Assembly (NCBI RefSeq): GCF_034119845.1
Contig: NZ_CP139420.1
Coordinates: forward strand, 598,001-662,000
Source of the DNA: Flavobacterium sp. NG2
GTDB taxonomy: Bacteria > Bacteroidota > Bacteroidia > Flavobacteriales > Flavobacteriaceae
Direction: 5' to 3'
DNA length: 64,000 nt
Under the pieces are notes generated by a model that was given only the letters and a program-made list of their open reading frames with translations, had not been told where the DNA came from and did not search any database. Every line of letters begins with the position of its first letter. The stretch's first letter is position 1. Shown here one piece after another: positions 54,012 through 62,972 of the stretch. The translations under genes and the position numbers were made by a program.

Positions 54012-55811
54012 TTAATCGGTTCTAGTTTTGTAAAATTCGACAATTTTTTTGGCTTTGGACACACCAATAACGTCCGAAATTTCTTTTTCACTCACTAATT
54101 TCAATCTTTTAACACTTTTAAAATGCTGAATCAGGGTTAGCATCGTTTTTTCACCAATGCCAGGAATTGACTCAATTGAAGAATTCAAAGCTTCTTTACT
54201 TCTTCTATCTCTATGGTGTGTAATCCCGAAACGGTGTGCCTCATTTCTTAATTGCTGAATCACCTTTAAGGTTTCTGATTTTTTATCCAAATATAAAGGC
54301 ACTGAATCACCTGGGTAAAATAGCTCTTCAAGTCGTTTTGCAATACCTATAATAGCAATTTCCCCCCTTAACCCTAATGCATCTAAACTCTTTAAAGCCG
54401 ATGACAATTGACCTTTACCTCCATCAATAATAATTAACTGTGGTAAGGGTTCTTTTTCATCCAATAATCTTTTATATCGACGGTAGACTACCTCTTCCAT
54501 CGAAGCAAAATCATCAGGTCCCTCAACCGTTTTGATATTAAAATGACGGTAATCCTTTTTACTTGGTTTCCCGTCTTTAAAAACCACACAAGCCGAAACG
54601 GGATTCGTTCCTTGAATATTGGAATTATCAAAACATTCTATATGACGTGGTTCCACTGACAATCGTAAATCTTTCTGCATTTGTGCCATAATTCGATTGG
54701 TATGTCGATCAGGGTCTACAATTTGCAACTGTTTCAATTGTTCAATTCTATAAAATTTAGCATTTCGCACCGACAAATCTAAAATCTGTTTTTTATCCCC
54801 TAATTGTGGTACTGTAATTTTGATATTCGCACCTAAATCAATCGGGAATGGAACAATAACTTCTTTGGACAGCAATTGAAAACGCTCTCTAAGTTCCACC
54901 ACTGCCAATTCCAATAGTTCCTCATCGGTTTCATCCAGTTTTTTTTTCATTTCCATTGTATGGGAACGAATGATGGAGCCATGAGAAATTTGAAGAAAGT
55001 TAACATAAGCCGCACCTTCATCAGAAACGATAGAAAACACATCAATGTTGGTTATTTTTGGATTAACAATAGTAGAACGAGATTGATAGTTTTCAAGCAC
55101 TTCAATCTTTTCCTTGATTTTTTGGGCTTCTTCAAAATGCATATCTTGAGCTAATTCCATCATTACCTTTTTGAAATCTTTCATACTGTTTTTGAAATTC
55201 CCTTTCAGAATTTCTCTAACAGCATCAACTTGTTTCTGGTAATTCTCTAAGCTTTCAAAACCTTCACAAGGACCTTTACAATTGCCTATATGATATTCCA
55301 AACAAACTTTAAACTTCCCCGAATTAATATTTGATGGACTCAAATCAAAATTACAAGTTCGAAGTGGATACAATTCTTTAATTAGTTCTAAAATAGTATT
55401 TACGGTTTTAAAACTAGTATAAGGTCCAAAATATTCCGAACCGTCTTTGACCATTCTTCGGGTGGCAAATATCCTTGAAAATGGCTCTTTTTTGATACAA
55501 ATCCACGGATAACTTTTATCATCACGCAACAACACATTATATCTAGGTTGTAGCGTTTTAATCAAATTATTTTCAAGCAAAAGTGCATCCGTCTCAGTTG
55601 GAACAACAATATGTTTTATGGTAACAATTTTTTTTACCAAGACATTTGTCTTTGCCGTATCATGAATTTTATTAAAATAAGATGAAACTCGTTTTTTTAA
55701 ATTCTTGGCTTTGCCAACATATAAAATTTTTCCATCCTTGTCATAATATTGATAGACACCTGGCCCATCAGGAAGCGTTTGAATTTGAAGATCAAGACTG
55801 GGTTTAAGCAT
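54012..55811 (-). CDS. uvrC: UvrABC nuclease subunit C
   Basis: 599 aa, normal length. It has an N-terminal GIY-YIG nuclease (PGVYQYYDKDGKILYVGKAK, about 15-95), a Cys-containing region (CLEYHIGNCKGPCEG, about 170-184), a UVR domain that contacts UvrB (MHFEEAQKIKEKIEVLE, about 217-233) and an RNase H-like endonuclease core (ECFDNSNIQGTNPVSACVVF and LIIIDGGKGQLSSA). Tandem HhH motifs close the protein (IPGIGEKTMLTLIQHF). It makes the two cuts in nucleotide-excision repair. Confidence 0.97.
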   Translation of the reverse strand: MLKPSLDLQIQTLPDGPGVYQYYDKDGKILYVGKAKNLKKRVSSYFNKIHDTAKTNVLVKKIVTIKHIVVPTETDALLLENNLIKTLQPRYNVLLRDDKSYPWICIKKEPFSRIFATRRMVKDGSEYFGPYTSFKTVNTILELIKELYPLRTCNFDLSPSNINSGKFKVCLEYHIGNCKGPCEGFESLENYQKQVDAVREILKGNFKNSMKDFKKVMMELAQDMHFEEAQKIKEKIEVLENYQSRSTIVNPKITNIDVFSIVSDEGAAYVNFLQISHGSIIRSHTMEMKKKLDETDEELLELAVVELRERFQLLSKEVIVPFPIDLGANIKITVPQLGDKKQILDLSVRNAKFYRIEQLKQLQIVDPDRHTNRIMAQMQKDLRLSVEPRHIECFDNSNIQGTNPVSACVVFKDGKPSKKDYRHFNIKTVEGPDDFASMEEVVYRRYKRLLDEKEPLPQLIIIDGGKGQLSSALKSLDALGLRGEIAIIGIAKRLEELFYPGDSVPLYLDKKSETLKVIQQLRNEAHRFGITHHRDRRSKEALNSSIESIPGIGEKTMLTLIQHFKSVKRLKLVSEKEISDVIGVSKAKKIVEFYKTRTD

Positions 55812-55946
55812 TAGTTATTATTTCACAAGGGTTCTAAATCGATTATTATTGATTCCAAAAATCGAATTTAACAATATCAAAATATTGATTTGATTCAAAT
55901 TTACGAATTCCAAATAATAATTTTTACATTTAGCCTTTATTTCGAT

Positions 55947-56924
55947 ATGAAAACAAGCAAAACCATTACAATTCTCGGAGAAACGATTTTACCTGGCGAA
56001 AGCAAAACCATTGATATGGAAATTGCTAAAATGCATAATGCTGCTAAGCTCAAAATTCCAATCATCATCCAACGTTCTAAAATAGATGGTCCAACTGTAC
56101 TTTTCTCGGCTGGAATTCACGGAGACGAAATTAATGGAGTCGAAATCGTAAGGCAACTTATTACCAAAAAAATAAACAAACCCAAGCGTGGCACTATCAT
56201 TTGTATCCCTATCATTAACATGTTTGGATATATCAATATGTCGCGTCAATTTCCAGATGGCCGAGATTTAAATCGCGTTTTCCCTGGACGAAAGAAAGGA
56301 TCTCTAGCGAGCCGTTTTGCTTTTCACCTAATGAATGATATTATGCCTGTTGTTGATTACGCCATTGATTTTCACGCAGGTGGCGCCAGCCGTTTCAATG
56401 CGCCGCAAATACGACTCATACCAGATAACGAAGAATTAAAAGTACTCGCAGATGTCTTCAATGCTCCTTTTACTTTGTTTTCGAAAAATATTGCGGGTTC
56501 TTTTAGGAATTCAAGCCAAAAATTGAATGTTAAAATACTCCTTTTTGAAGGTGGAAAATCATTAGACATCAATGATGCCGTAGCCGAAACAGGAATTGAA
56601 GGAGTCAAAAGAGTACTTTCATTCTTAGGAATGCTTGACTTAAAACACCAACCAAAATTTAAAGAAACAGACAGTATTTACATCAACAAATCTACCTGGT
56701 TGCGTGCAAAATGTTCGGGCCTACTTCATGACCATAACAAGATTGGACAGTTTGTAAAAAAGGGAGAAGTTTTAGCTACTATTACAGATCCTTTTGGGAA
56801 ATTCGAACAAAAAGTAAAAGCCCCAAATGACGGCTACATCATCAACGCCAACCATTCGCCTATTGTATATCAAGGTGATGCCGTTTATCACCTATCCAAA
56901 AGTATTTTGAATGAAAAGCAGTAA
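55947..56924 (+). CDS. Succinylglutamate desuccinylase/aspartoacylase-family zinc hydrolase
   Basis: 326 aa from ATG 55947. An upstream in-frame ATG at 55890 would add an unlikely hydrophobic tail, while MKTSKTITILGE is a typical family start. Zinc-binding residues are visible in AGIHGDEINGVEIVRQL (His and Glu, about 58-74) and DFHAGGASRFNAPQIRL (third His, about 140). The C-terminal part (about 245-320) is a small beta domain (WLRAKCSGLLHD, VKAPNDGYIINANHSPIVYQGDA). The substrate, some N-acyl amino acid or peptide tail, cannot be told from the sequence. It overlaps the following folate gene by 14 bp and forms an operon with it. Confidence 0.88.
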   Translation: MKTSKTITILGETILPGESKTIDMEIAKMHNAAKLKIPIIIQRSKIDGPTVLFSAGIHGDEINGVEIVRQLITKKINKPKRGTIICIPIINMFGYINMSRQFPDGRDLNRVFPGRKKGSLASRFAFHLMNDIMPVVDYAIDFHAGGASRFNAPQIRLIPDNEELKVLADVFNAPFTLFSKNIAGSFRNSSQKLNVKILLFEGGKSLDINDAVAETGIEGVKRVLSFLGMLDLKHQPKFKETDSIYINKSTWLRAKCSGLLHDHNKIGQFVKKGEVLATITDPFGKFEQKVKAPNDGYIINANHSPIVYQGDAVYHLSKSILNEKQ

Positions 56925-57480
56925 GAAAGAATTACGTTTAAAGTATAAAAAACTAAGACAAAACCTTAGCGATATCGAAATTGAAGATAAAAGCTTGGCT
57001 ATTGCCAATTCCTTACTCAAATTGCCTATTTGGGAAAAGACTTATTTTCATGTTTTTCTCCCAATAGAAGAACAACGAGAAGTGGACACTGAGTTAATCC
57101 TACACCTACTTTCAGGCAAAGACAAGGAAACAATCATTTCGAAAACCGATTTTGAAACCCGAAAAATGACTCATTTTTTATTGACTGATAATACTAAAAT
57201 CAAAAAAAATGAGTACAATATTCCCGAACCCGTTGATGGCATAGAGGTACCATCAAAAAAAATAGAAGTCGTTTTTGTTCCTTTATTAGCTTTCGACCAA
57301 AGAGGACATCGGGTAGGCTACGGCAAAGGTTTTTACGACCGATTCCTATCAGAATGCTTACCAGAAACCGTTAAAATTGGACTGTCTTTTTTCGAAAGTG
57401 AAGAAGAAATTAGCGATGTTTTTGAAGGCGACGTTACACTAGATTATTGTGTCACTCCTGAAAAAAACTACTCTTTTTAA
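56911..57480 (+). CDS. 5-formyltetrahydrofolate cyclo-ligase
   Basis: 189 aa. It has the family start KKELRLKYKKLRQNLS with the ATP-binding basic residues, and the C-terminal signature FVPLLAFDQRGHRVGYGKGFYDRFL (about 125-150), which carries the substrate-binding GYGKGFYDR. It converts 5-formyl-THF to 5,10-methenyl-THF with ATP, in cytoplasmic one-carbon metabolism. The ATG lies 14 bp inside the preceding gene. Confidence 0.95.
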   Translation: MKSSKKELRLKYKKLRQNLSDIEIEDKSLAIANSLLKLPIWEKTYFHVFLPIEEQREVDTELILHLLSGKDKETIISKTDFETRKMTHFLLTDNTKIKKNEYNIPEPVDGIEVPSKKIEVVFVPLLAFDQRGHRVGYGKGFYDRFLSECLPETVKIGLSFFESEEEISDVFEGDVTLDYCVTPEKNYSF

Positions 57481-57485
57481 CCCAA

Positions 57486-57522
57486 AAAAAGACCAATTCT
57501 AAAAACTAGAATTGGTCTTTTT
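57486..57522. terminator. Bidirectional terminator
   Basis: Perfect stem AAAGACCAATTCTA / TAGAATTGGTCTTT with a 5-nt loop, A-run before and T-run after. It serves the folate gene (plus) and lspA (minus), whose ends converge here. Confidence 0.92.
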
Positions 57523-57541
57523 AAATTAGAACGTATACCGA

Positions 57542-58144
57542 TTAATGGTTATTGTGAAATGCTTTTTTATTAAAAACAATTAATATCCCTACACCTGTCG
57601 AAATAGCTACATCAGCTACATTAAAAATAGCGTTAAAAAATGTGAAATCTTTTCCTCCCCATATAGGCAACCAACTAGGTAAATTACCTTGCCAAATAGG
57701 AAAATAGAACAAATCCACTACCTTTCCATGAAAATACTTCCCATAAGGTTGATCACTGAATAAAGTTGCCAATTGGGAATGACTATCATCAAAAACAACT
57801 CCGTAAAAAACAGAATCAATAATATTACCAAAGGCTCCAGCTAGAATTAACGCAATAGCCACAATCAAATAATTAGAGCTATGTTTACGTTCAACAGAAT
57901 CCCATAACCAATATCCTATTCCTCCCACAGCAAAAAGTCTAAATACAGTCAAAAACAACTTACCATATTCACCTGGAATCCTTGTTCCCCAAGCCATCCC
58001 CTCATTTTCAACAAATAGAATTTTAAACCAACTGAAAACCTCAACTTCTTCTCCTAAGATAAAATTAGTTTTGATATAAATTTTTGAAAATTGATCCACC
58101 ATCAAAATAATGAAGATCAGTAAAGATGCATTTCGTAATGACAT
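57542..58144 (-). CDS. lspA: Lipoprotein signal peptidase (SPase II)
   Basis: 200 aa from ATG 58144; an upstream in-frame ATG at 58204 would add 20 residues before the normal start MSLRNASLLIFII. It has four membrane helices with the conserved DQFSKIYI, the catalytic Asp pair in AGAFGNIIDSVFYG and FNAIFNVADVAIS, and the substrate-site VENEGMAWG. It has the Bacteroidota-type extended loop between helices 3 and 4 (residues about 125-165). It trims the signal peptides of the many lipoproteins seen in this window. It is followed, in the direction of transcription, by the converging folate gene, and lies downstream of the DksA-like and ileS genes. Confidence 0.95.
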   Translation of the reverse strand: MSLRNASLLIFIILMVDQFSKIYIKTNFILGEEVEVFSWFKILFVENEGMAWGTRIPGEYGKLFLTVFRLFAVGGIGYWLWDSVERKHSSNYLIVAIALILAGAFGNIIDSVFYGVVFDDSHSQLATLFSDQPYGKYFHGKVVDLFYFPIWQGNLPSWLPIWGGKDFTFFNAIFNVADVAISTGVGILIVFNKKAFHNNH

Positions 58145-58194
58145 TTTAAAAATTTTAAGTGCGCAAAAATAGAGAATAATAAAAGACAAAACAA

Positions 58195-58250
58195 TAAATT
58201 CCAAATCCCAATAATTGTATTGGAATTTGGAATTTTAAAATTGGAATATA
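58195..58250. repeat. Inverted, dispersed TTGGAATTTGGAATTTT element
   Basis: TTCCAAATCCCAATAA and TTGTATTGGAATTTGGAA form a hairpin, and TTGGAAT recurs three times. The wording (GGAATTTGGAATTTTAAAAT) is common between flavobacterial genes. It may act as a terminator after the DksA-like gene. Confidence 0.5.
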
Positions 58251-58255
58251 AACTA

Positions 58256-58636
58256 TTATCGTTGCAAGTTTTTAGCTTCGATGCTCATAGTTGCATGAGG
58301 AACGATTTTCAATCTTTCTTTCCCAATTAACTTTCCTGTTACTTTACATATTCCGTAGGTTTTATTTTCTACACGGAATAATGCATTTTTCAAGTCACGA
58401 ATAAACTTTTCTTGACGAATTGCTAATTGTGAGTTTGCCTCTTTAGACATGGTCTCGCTACCTTCTTCAAATGCTTTGAATGTTGGCGATGTATCATCAG
58501 TACCATTATTCAAATCATTCATATAGGCACTTTTGATTAAATCTAAATCAGCTTGTGCTTTCTCTATTTTATTTAGAATAATTTCTTTGAACTCTGCCAA
58601 GTCGGCGTCTGAGTATCGTGTAGCTTCATCAATCAT
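58256..58636 (-). CDS. TraR/DksA-family protein lacking the zinc-finger cysteines
   Basis: 126 aa. A coiled-coil N-terminal half (FKEIILNKIEKAQADLDLI) is followed by FEEGSETMSKEANSQLAIRQEKFIRDLKNAL and the DksA-type end KTYGICKVTGKLIGKERL and VPHATMSIEA. In the canonical family the end has four cysteines; here only the first remains and the others read Thr, Ser and Ala. DksA proteins bind RNA polymerase; this Bacteroidota form may do so without zinc. It lies 7 bp after ileS and about 110 bp before lspA. Confidence 0.9.
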   Translation of the reverse strand: MIDEATRYSDADLAEFKEIILNKIEKAQADLDLIKSAYMNDLNNGTDDTSPTFKAFEEGSETMSKEANSQLAIRQEKFIRDLKNALFRVENKTYGICKVTGKLIGKERLKIVPHATMSIEAKNLQR

Positions 58637-58643
58637 ACCCTTA

Positions 58644-61600
58644 TTATTTAGTAATCGTTATTATTGTTTTTATATCATCAAACTCAATTTCAATGCCATT
58701 TTTTATATTTTCCTCAAAAACCAAGGCTTCCGTCAAGGTTTCTGACTTGATATAATTCAGATTTCCATTCACAGCTGCTTCCAAAATGCTATTGTTTTGC
58801 AAATGCACCTTAATTTTATCAGTAACTTCAAAACCTGAATCTTTTCGAATATTTTGAATTCTATTGACAAGTTCTCTTGAAATTCCTTCACTTTTCAATT
58901 CAGGTGAAATTACAATATCCAAAGCCACCGTAATTCCATTCGAATTTGCTACCAACCAACCCTCAATATCTTGAGAACTAATCTCCACATCTTCCAATGT
59001 TAAAGTTACGGGATTTCCTGCAATTTCAACAACTAAGCTTCCTTCGCGCTCCATCTGACTAATTTCATCGGCCGTAAAAACCTGTATTCGCTTAGAAATC
59101 AGCCCCATATCCTTACCGAAACGTGGTCCTAATGCTTTAAAATTAGGCTTTATCTGTTTTACTAACACCCCTGAAGCATCATCTAAAAGTTGAATTTCTT
59201 TCACATTTACCTCTGCTTTAATTAGGTCTGAAATAGCCTCAATTTCCAATCGCTGATTGTTGTCAAGTACTGGAATCATTACCTTTTGCAAAGGTTGACG
59301 CACCTTAATCATCTCCTTCTTTCTAAGTGATAAAACTAGTGATGAGATCGTCTGCGCTTTCTGCATTTTGCTCTCAAGTGATTTATCAACAAAGTTTTCA
59401 ACGTATTTTGGAAATTCCGACAAATGTACACTGTCAAATTGTTCTGATTGTGTTGCGTTTGTTAAATCTCTGTAAAGCTTATCCATGAAGAATGGTGCTA
59501 TTGGAGCACTTAATTTACTTACAGTTAACAAACAAGTGTAAAGTGTTTGATAAGCAGCAATTTTATCTTGTGCATATTCACCTTTCCAAAAACGACGACG
59601 ACACAAACGCACATACCAGTTACTTAGATTTTCTTGTACGAAATCCGATATAGCGCGAGCTGCTTTTGTAGGTTCGTAATCAGCATAGAAACCATCCACG
59701 TCTTTTATCAAAGTATTCAACTCCGAAATAATCCATTGGTCAATTTCTGGTCTTTCGTTCATTGGAACCTCAGCTTCATCGTATTTGAATCCGTCAATAT
59801 TGGCATACAAACTAAAGAATGAATAGGTATTATAAAGTGTTCCAAAAAACTTACGACGTACCTCAGCAATCCCTTCTAAGTCAAACTTTAGGTTATCCCA
59901 AGGATTGGCGTTCGAAATCATATACCAACGCGTAGCATCAGGACCATATTCCGCCAAAGTCACAAATGGATCAATCGCATTCCCGAGACGTTTAGACATT
60001 TTTTGTCCGTTTTTGTCCAATACCAAACCATTCGAAACAACATTTTTATAGGCAATTTTATCAAAAACCAAGGTTCCAATAGCGTGTAAGGTATAAAACC
60101 ATCCACGAGTTTGATCCACTCCCTCAGCAATAAAATTCGCTGGAAAATCTTGGTTTCCGTCTATTTTTTCTTTGTTTTCAAAAGGATAATGCCATTGTGC
60201 ATACGGCATTGCTCCTGAGTCAAACCAAACATCAATCAAATCGGCTTCACGTTTCATTGGTTTGCCCGAAGCAGAAACCAAAGTAATTGCATCGACCACA
60301 TTTTTATGCAAATCAATCAAATCGTAATTCGATTCGGCCATGTTACCAATTTCAAATCCTTTGAATGGATTTTCTTTTTGAACACCTGCAGCGATGGCTT
60401 TTTCAATTTCGTTATACAATTCTTCTACCGAACCAATCAAAATTTCCTCTTGTTTATCCTCGGTTCTCCAAATTGGCAACGGAATTCCCCAGTATCTTGA
60501 ACGGGATAAATTCCAATCGTTCGCATTTTTCAACCAGTTCCCAAAACGACCTTCACCAGTTGCTTTTGGCTTCCAGTTGATAGTTTCGTTCAAGTCGAAC
60601 ATACGGTCGCGAACTTTGGTAATTTCTATAAACCAAGAGTCTAATGGGTAATATAAGATAGGCTTATCAGTTCTCCAACAATGTGGGTAACTGTGAACGT
60701 ATTTCTCTACCTTGAAGGCTTTATTTTCTTCTTTTAAACGAATAGCAATCTCCACATCAACCGAACGTTCTGGAGCTTCGCCATCGTTATAATATTCATT
60801 TTTAACGTATTTACCTGAGTATTCGCCCAAGCCTTCAATAAATCTACCTTGTAAATCTACCAATGGCACAGGAGTCTCATTAGCATCTAACACCAACATT
60901 GGAGGAACTTCAGGAGTAGCTTCTTTAGCAACTTTAGCATCATCAGCACCAAAAGTAGGGGCAGTATGTACAATTCCTGTTCCGTCTTCGGTGGTAACAA
61001 AATCACCAGAAATCACTCTAAACGCATTTTCAGGATTTTGGTATGGCAAAGCCAAAGGCAATAATTGCTCGTAACGAATGCCTACTAAATCAGCACCTTT
61101 TGCTTCGGCAACAACTTGATAAGGTATTTTTTTATCACCTGCTTTGTAATTTTCAAAATCGGCTGCTTCTTCACTCGCAAAAAATCCTTTCCCAAATTGC
61201 TTTCCTACTAAATTTTTAGCAAGAATAACATTTATATGCTTAAAAGTATATTGATTGAAGGTTTTCACCAACACATAGTCAATCTTTGGACCAACCGTCA
61301 AAGCGGTATTTGATGGTAAGGTCCAAGGAGTTGTAGTCCATGCTAAAAATTGAAAACGACCTCTCATTGAACCTTCTCCATTAAAAAGTGGATATTTCAA
61401 CTTGAAAGCTTTTTCAACTGTATTTTCTTCAGTTTCTCCATTAGGATAAAGCACTGTAGTAAACTGGGCTACAATCGTAGTATCAGTCACATCACGGTAA
61501 GACCCTGGTTGATTCACTTCGTGTGAGGACAATCCAGTTCCTGCTTTTGGAGAATAGGGTTGAATAGTGTAGCCTTTGTACATCAAATCCTTGTTGTATA

Positions 61601-62102
61601 TTTGCTTCAACAACCACCAAACCGATTCCATATATTTGGATTTATAGGTAATGTATGGATCTTCCATATCTACCCAATACCCCATTTTTTCGGTCAAATC
61701 ATTCCAAACATCGGTATAACGCATTACTGTTTTTTTACAGGCTTCGTTATACTCTGCTACGGTAATTTTGGTTCCAATATCTTCTTTGGTAATATTTAAT
61801 TCTTTCTCGGTTCCTAATTCCACAGGTAAACCGTGCGTGTCCCAACCCGCTTTACGCTTAACTTGGAAACCTTTTTGAGTTTTATATCTACAAAAAATAT
61901 CTTTGATGGCACGAGCCATTACGTGGTGTATTCCTGGTAATCCGTTTGCTGAAGGTGGCCCTTCAAAAAACACAAAAGGTTCAGCACCTTCCCTTGTCGT
62001 TACACTTTTTTCAAATATGTTTTTTTCTTTCCAAAAATCAAGAACTTCTGACGCTACCGTTGGCAAGTCAAGTCCTTTGTATTCAGTAAATTTTGAGCTC
62101 AT
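58644..62102 (-). CDS. ileS: Isoleucyl-tRNA synthetase with GIHH in place of HIGH
   Basis: 1152 aa from ATG 62102 (MSSKFTEYKGLDLP, the usual start); the frame continues to 62171 but those residues look non-coding. It is a class I synthetase. Its first signature motif reads PGIHH (Gly57-Ile-His-His60) instead of HIGH or HYGH. The rest is normal: RKAGWDTHGLPVE, the editing domain with WTTTPWTLPSN (about 275) and GTGIVHTAPTFGADD (about 400), and KMSKR (about 700). Length, the long C-terminal domain and the absence of a C-terminal zinc finger suggest the eukaryote-like, type 2 form. It is essential for protein synthesis. It is followed closely by the DksA-like gene and lspA. Confidence 0.95.
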   Translation of the reverse strand: MSSKFTEYKGLDLPTVASEVLDFWKEKNIFEKSVTTREGAEPFVFFEGPPSANGLPGIHHVMARAIKDIFCRYKTQKGFQVKRKAGWDTHGLPVELGTEKELNITKEDIGTKITVAEYNEACKKTVMRYTDVWNDLTEKMGYWVDMEDPYITYKSKYMESVWWLLKQIYNKDLMYKGYTIQPYSPKAGTGLSSHEVNQPGSYRDVTDTTIVAQFTTVLYPNGETEENTVEKAFKLKYPLFNGEGSMRGRFQFLAWTTTPWTLPSNTALTVGPKIDYVLVKTFNQYTFKHINVILAKNLVGKQFGKGFFASEEAADFENYKAGDKKIPYQVVAEAKGADLVGIRYEQLLPLALPYQNPENAFRVISGDFVTTEDGTGIVHTAPTFGADDAKVAKEATPEVPPMLVLDANETPVPLVDLQGRFIEGLGEYSGKYVKNEYYNDGEAPERSVDVEIAIRLKEENKAFKVEKYVHSYPHCWRTDKPILYYPLDSWFIEITKVRDRMFDLNETINWKPKATGEGRFGNWLKNANDWNLSRSRYWGIPLPIWRTEDKQEEILIGSVEELYNEIEKAIAAGVQKENPFKGFEIGNMAESNYDLIDLHKNVVDAITLVSASGKPMKREADLIDVWFDSGAMPYAQWHYPFENKEKIDGNQDFPANFIAEGVDQTRGWFYTLHAIGTLVFDKIAYKNVVSNGLVLDKNGQKMSKRLGNAIDPFVTLAEYGPDATRWYMISNANPWDNLKFDLEGIAEVRRKFFGTLYNTYSFFSLYANIDGFKYDEAEVPMNERPEIDQWIISELNTLIKDVDGFYADYEPTKAARAISDFVQENLSNWYVRLCRRRFWKGEYAQDKIAAYQTLYTCLLTVSKLSAPIAPFFMDKLYRDLTNATQSEQFDSVHLSEFPKYVENFVDKSLESKMQKAQTISSLVLSLRKKEMIKVRQPLQKVMIPVLDNNQRLEIEAISDLIKAEVNVKEIQLLDDASGVLVKQIKPNFKALGPRFGKDMGLISKRIQVFTADEISQMEREGSLVVEIAGNPVTLTLEDVEISSQDIEGWLVANSNGITVALDIVISPELKSEGISRELVNRIQNIRKDSGFEVTDKIKVHLQNNSILEAAVNGNLNYIKSETLTEALVFEENIKNGIEIEFDDIKTIITITK

Positions 62103-62217
62103 TTTGTCCTTTTCTTTAATCGATTTGCGAAAGTAGTCATTTATAGTAAATAGGCAAAAGCGAAAAGGCAAAAGTTTGTGATTTTAGCATTATAGCTACT
62201 ATAATTTGAAATTATTT

Positions 62218-62931
62218 TCAAGAAAAAACCTCCTTCAAAACTTCTAATGATTTTGGATTTCTAAAACCATCCAAGTGAAATCTATAATAATCCATTAGAA
62301 TTTTTAAAATAATTTGACGCTCTACTACATGAAAAACCTTTTCAATATTATCAAATTTCAAGTTTATCAATTTTCGAAACAAACTGGTTTGATGTTCTGT
62401 CAACGTATCAACTCCAATAAAAGGTGTAAAATTCCCTTCTCTCATTTCGAAAAACGGCATATCAATATTTGAAATATCAGGATAGAAACCTAAATACTTT
62501 GTTATTTCTAATAATAATATCAAATGGAAATTAGCTATTTCGTCATGATGATCCAACCACAACAAAGCGGTTTCTAAAAAATCAAAAAGAGGTTCGTTTT
62601 TTTCCTCTTCATGTATCGAATGATACAATACTTCTGAAAGAAACAAAACCATGGTACTCTTGTAAATATCAGTATGGACTGTCTGAAAAGGGGTACTTAT
62701 TTTAATTTCCTTAAAATTTTCCAAAGTCCCTTTATTTTTATGAACCGCCTCAATCTCTAAAATAGAAAGTGGCTGAAAATAAGCTATTTTTTTATTGACT
62801 TTTCTTCCTGCAAATGCATTTCTAACAAAATAAGATTTGAGTCCGCTAGACAGTGTAAAACATTTGACAATCAAACTTTTTTCTTGGAATTTTAAAGAGG
62901 ATATGACAATTGCTTTGGTTTTGAATAACAT
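62218..62931 (-). CDS. recO: DNA repair protein RecO
   Basis: 237 aa. An N-terminal OB-fold (KTKAIVISSLKFQEKSLIVKCFTLSSGLKSYFVRN) is followed by a helical C-terminal part (STMVLFLSEVLYHSIHEEE, LLLEITKYLGFYPDIS). There is no CxxC zinc-finger region, as is usual in Bacteroidota RecO. It loads RecA onto SSB-covered DNA with RecR. It lies 41 bp after the PorZ-like gene, in the same direction. Confidence 0.92.
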   Translation of the reverse strand: MLFKTKAIVISSLKFQEKSLIVKCFTLSSGLKSYFVRNAFAGRKVNKKIAYFQPLSILEIEAVHKNKGTLENFKEIKISTPFQTVHTDIYKSTMVLFLSEVLYHSIHEEEKNEPLFDFLETALLWLDHHDEIANFHLILLLEITKYLGFYPDISNIDMPFFEMREGNFTPFIGVDTLTEHQTSLFRKLINLKFDNIEKVFHVVERQIILKILMDYYRFHLDGFRNPKSLEVLKEVFS

Positions 62932-62972
62932 TAAATTAGTAAATTAAAATCACTCTTTATGGAGGTTAATTA

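Noticed and set aside
62103..62171. N-terminal extension of IleRS to 62171
   Set aside because: The 23 extra residues are unlike the family; MSSKFTEYKGLDLP is the normal beginning.
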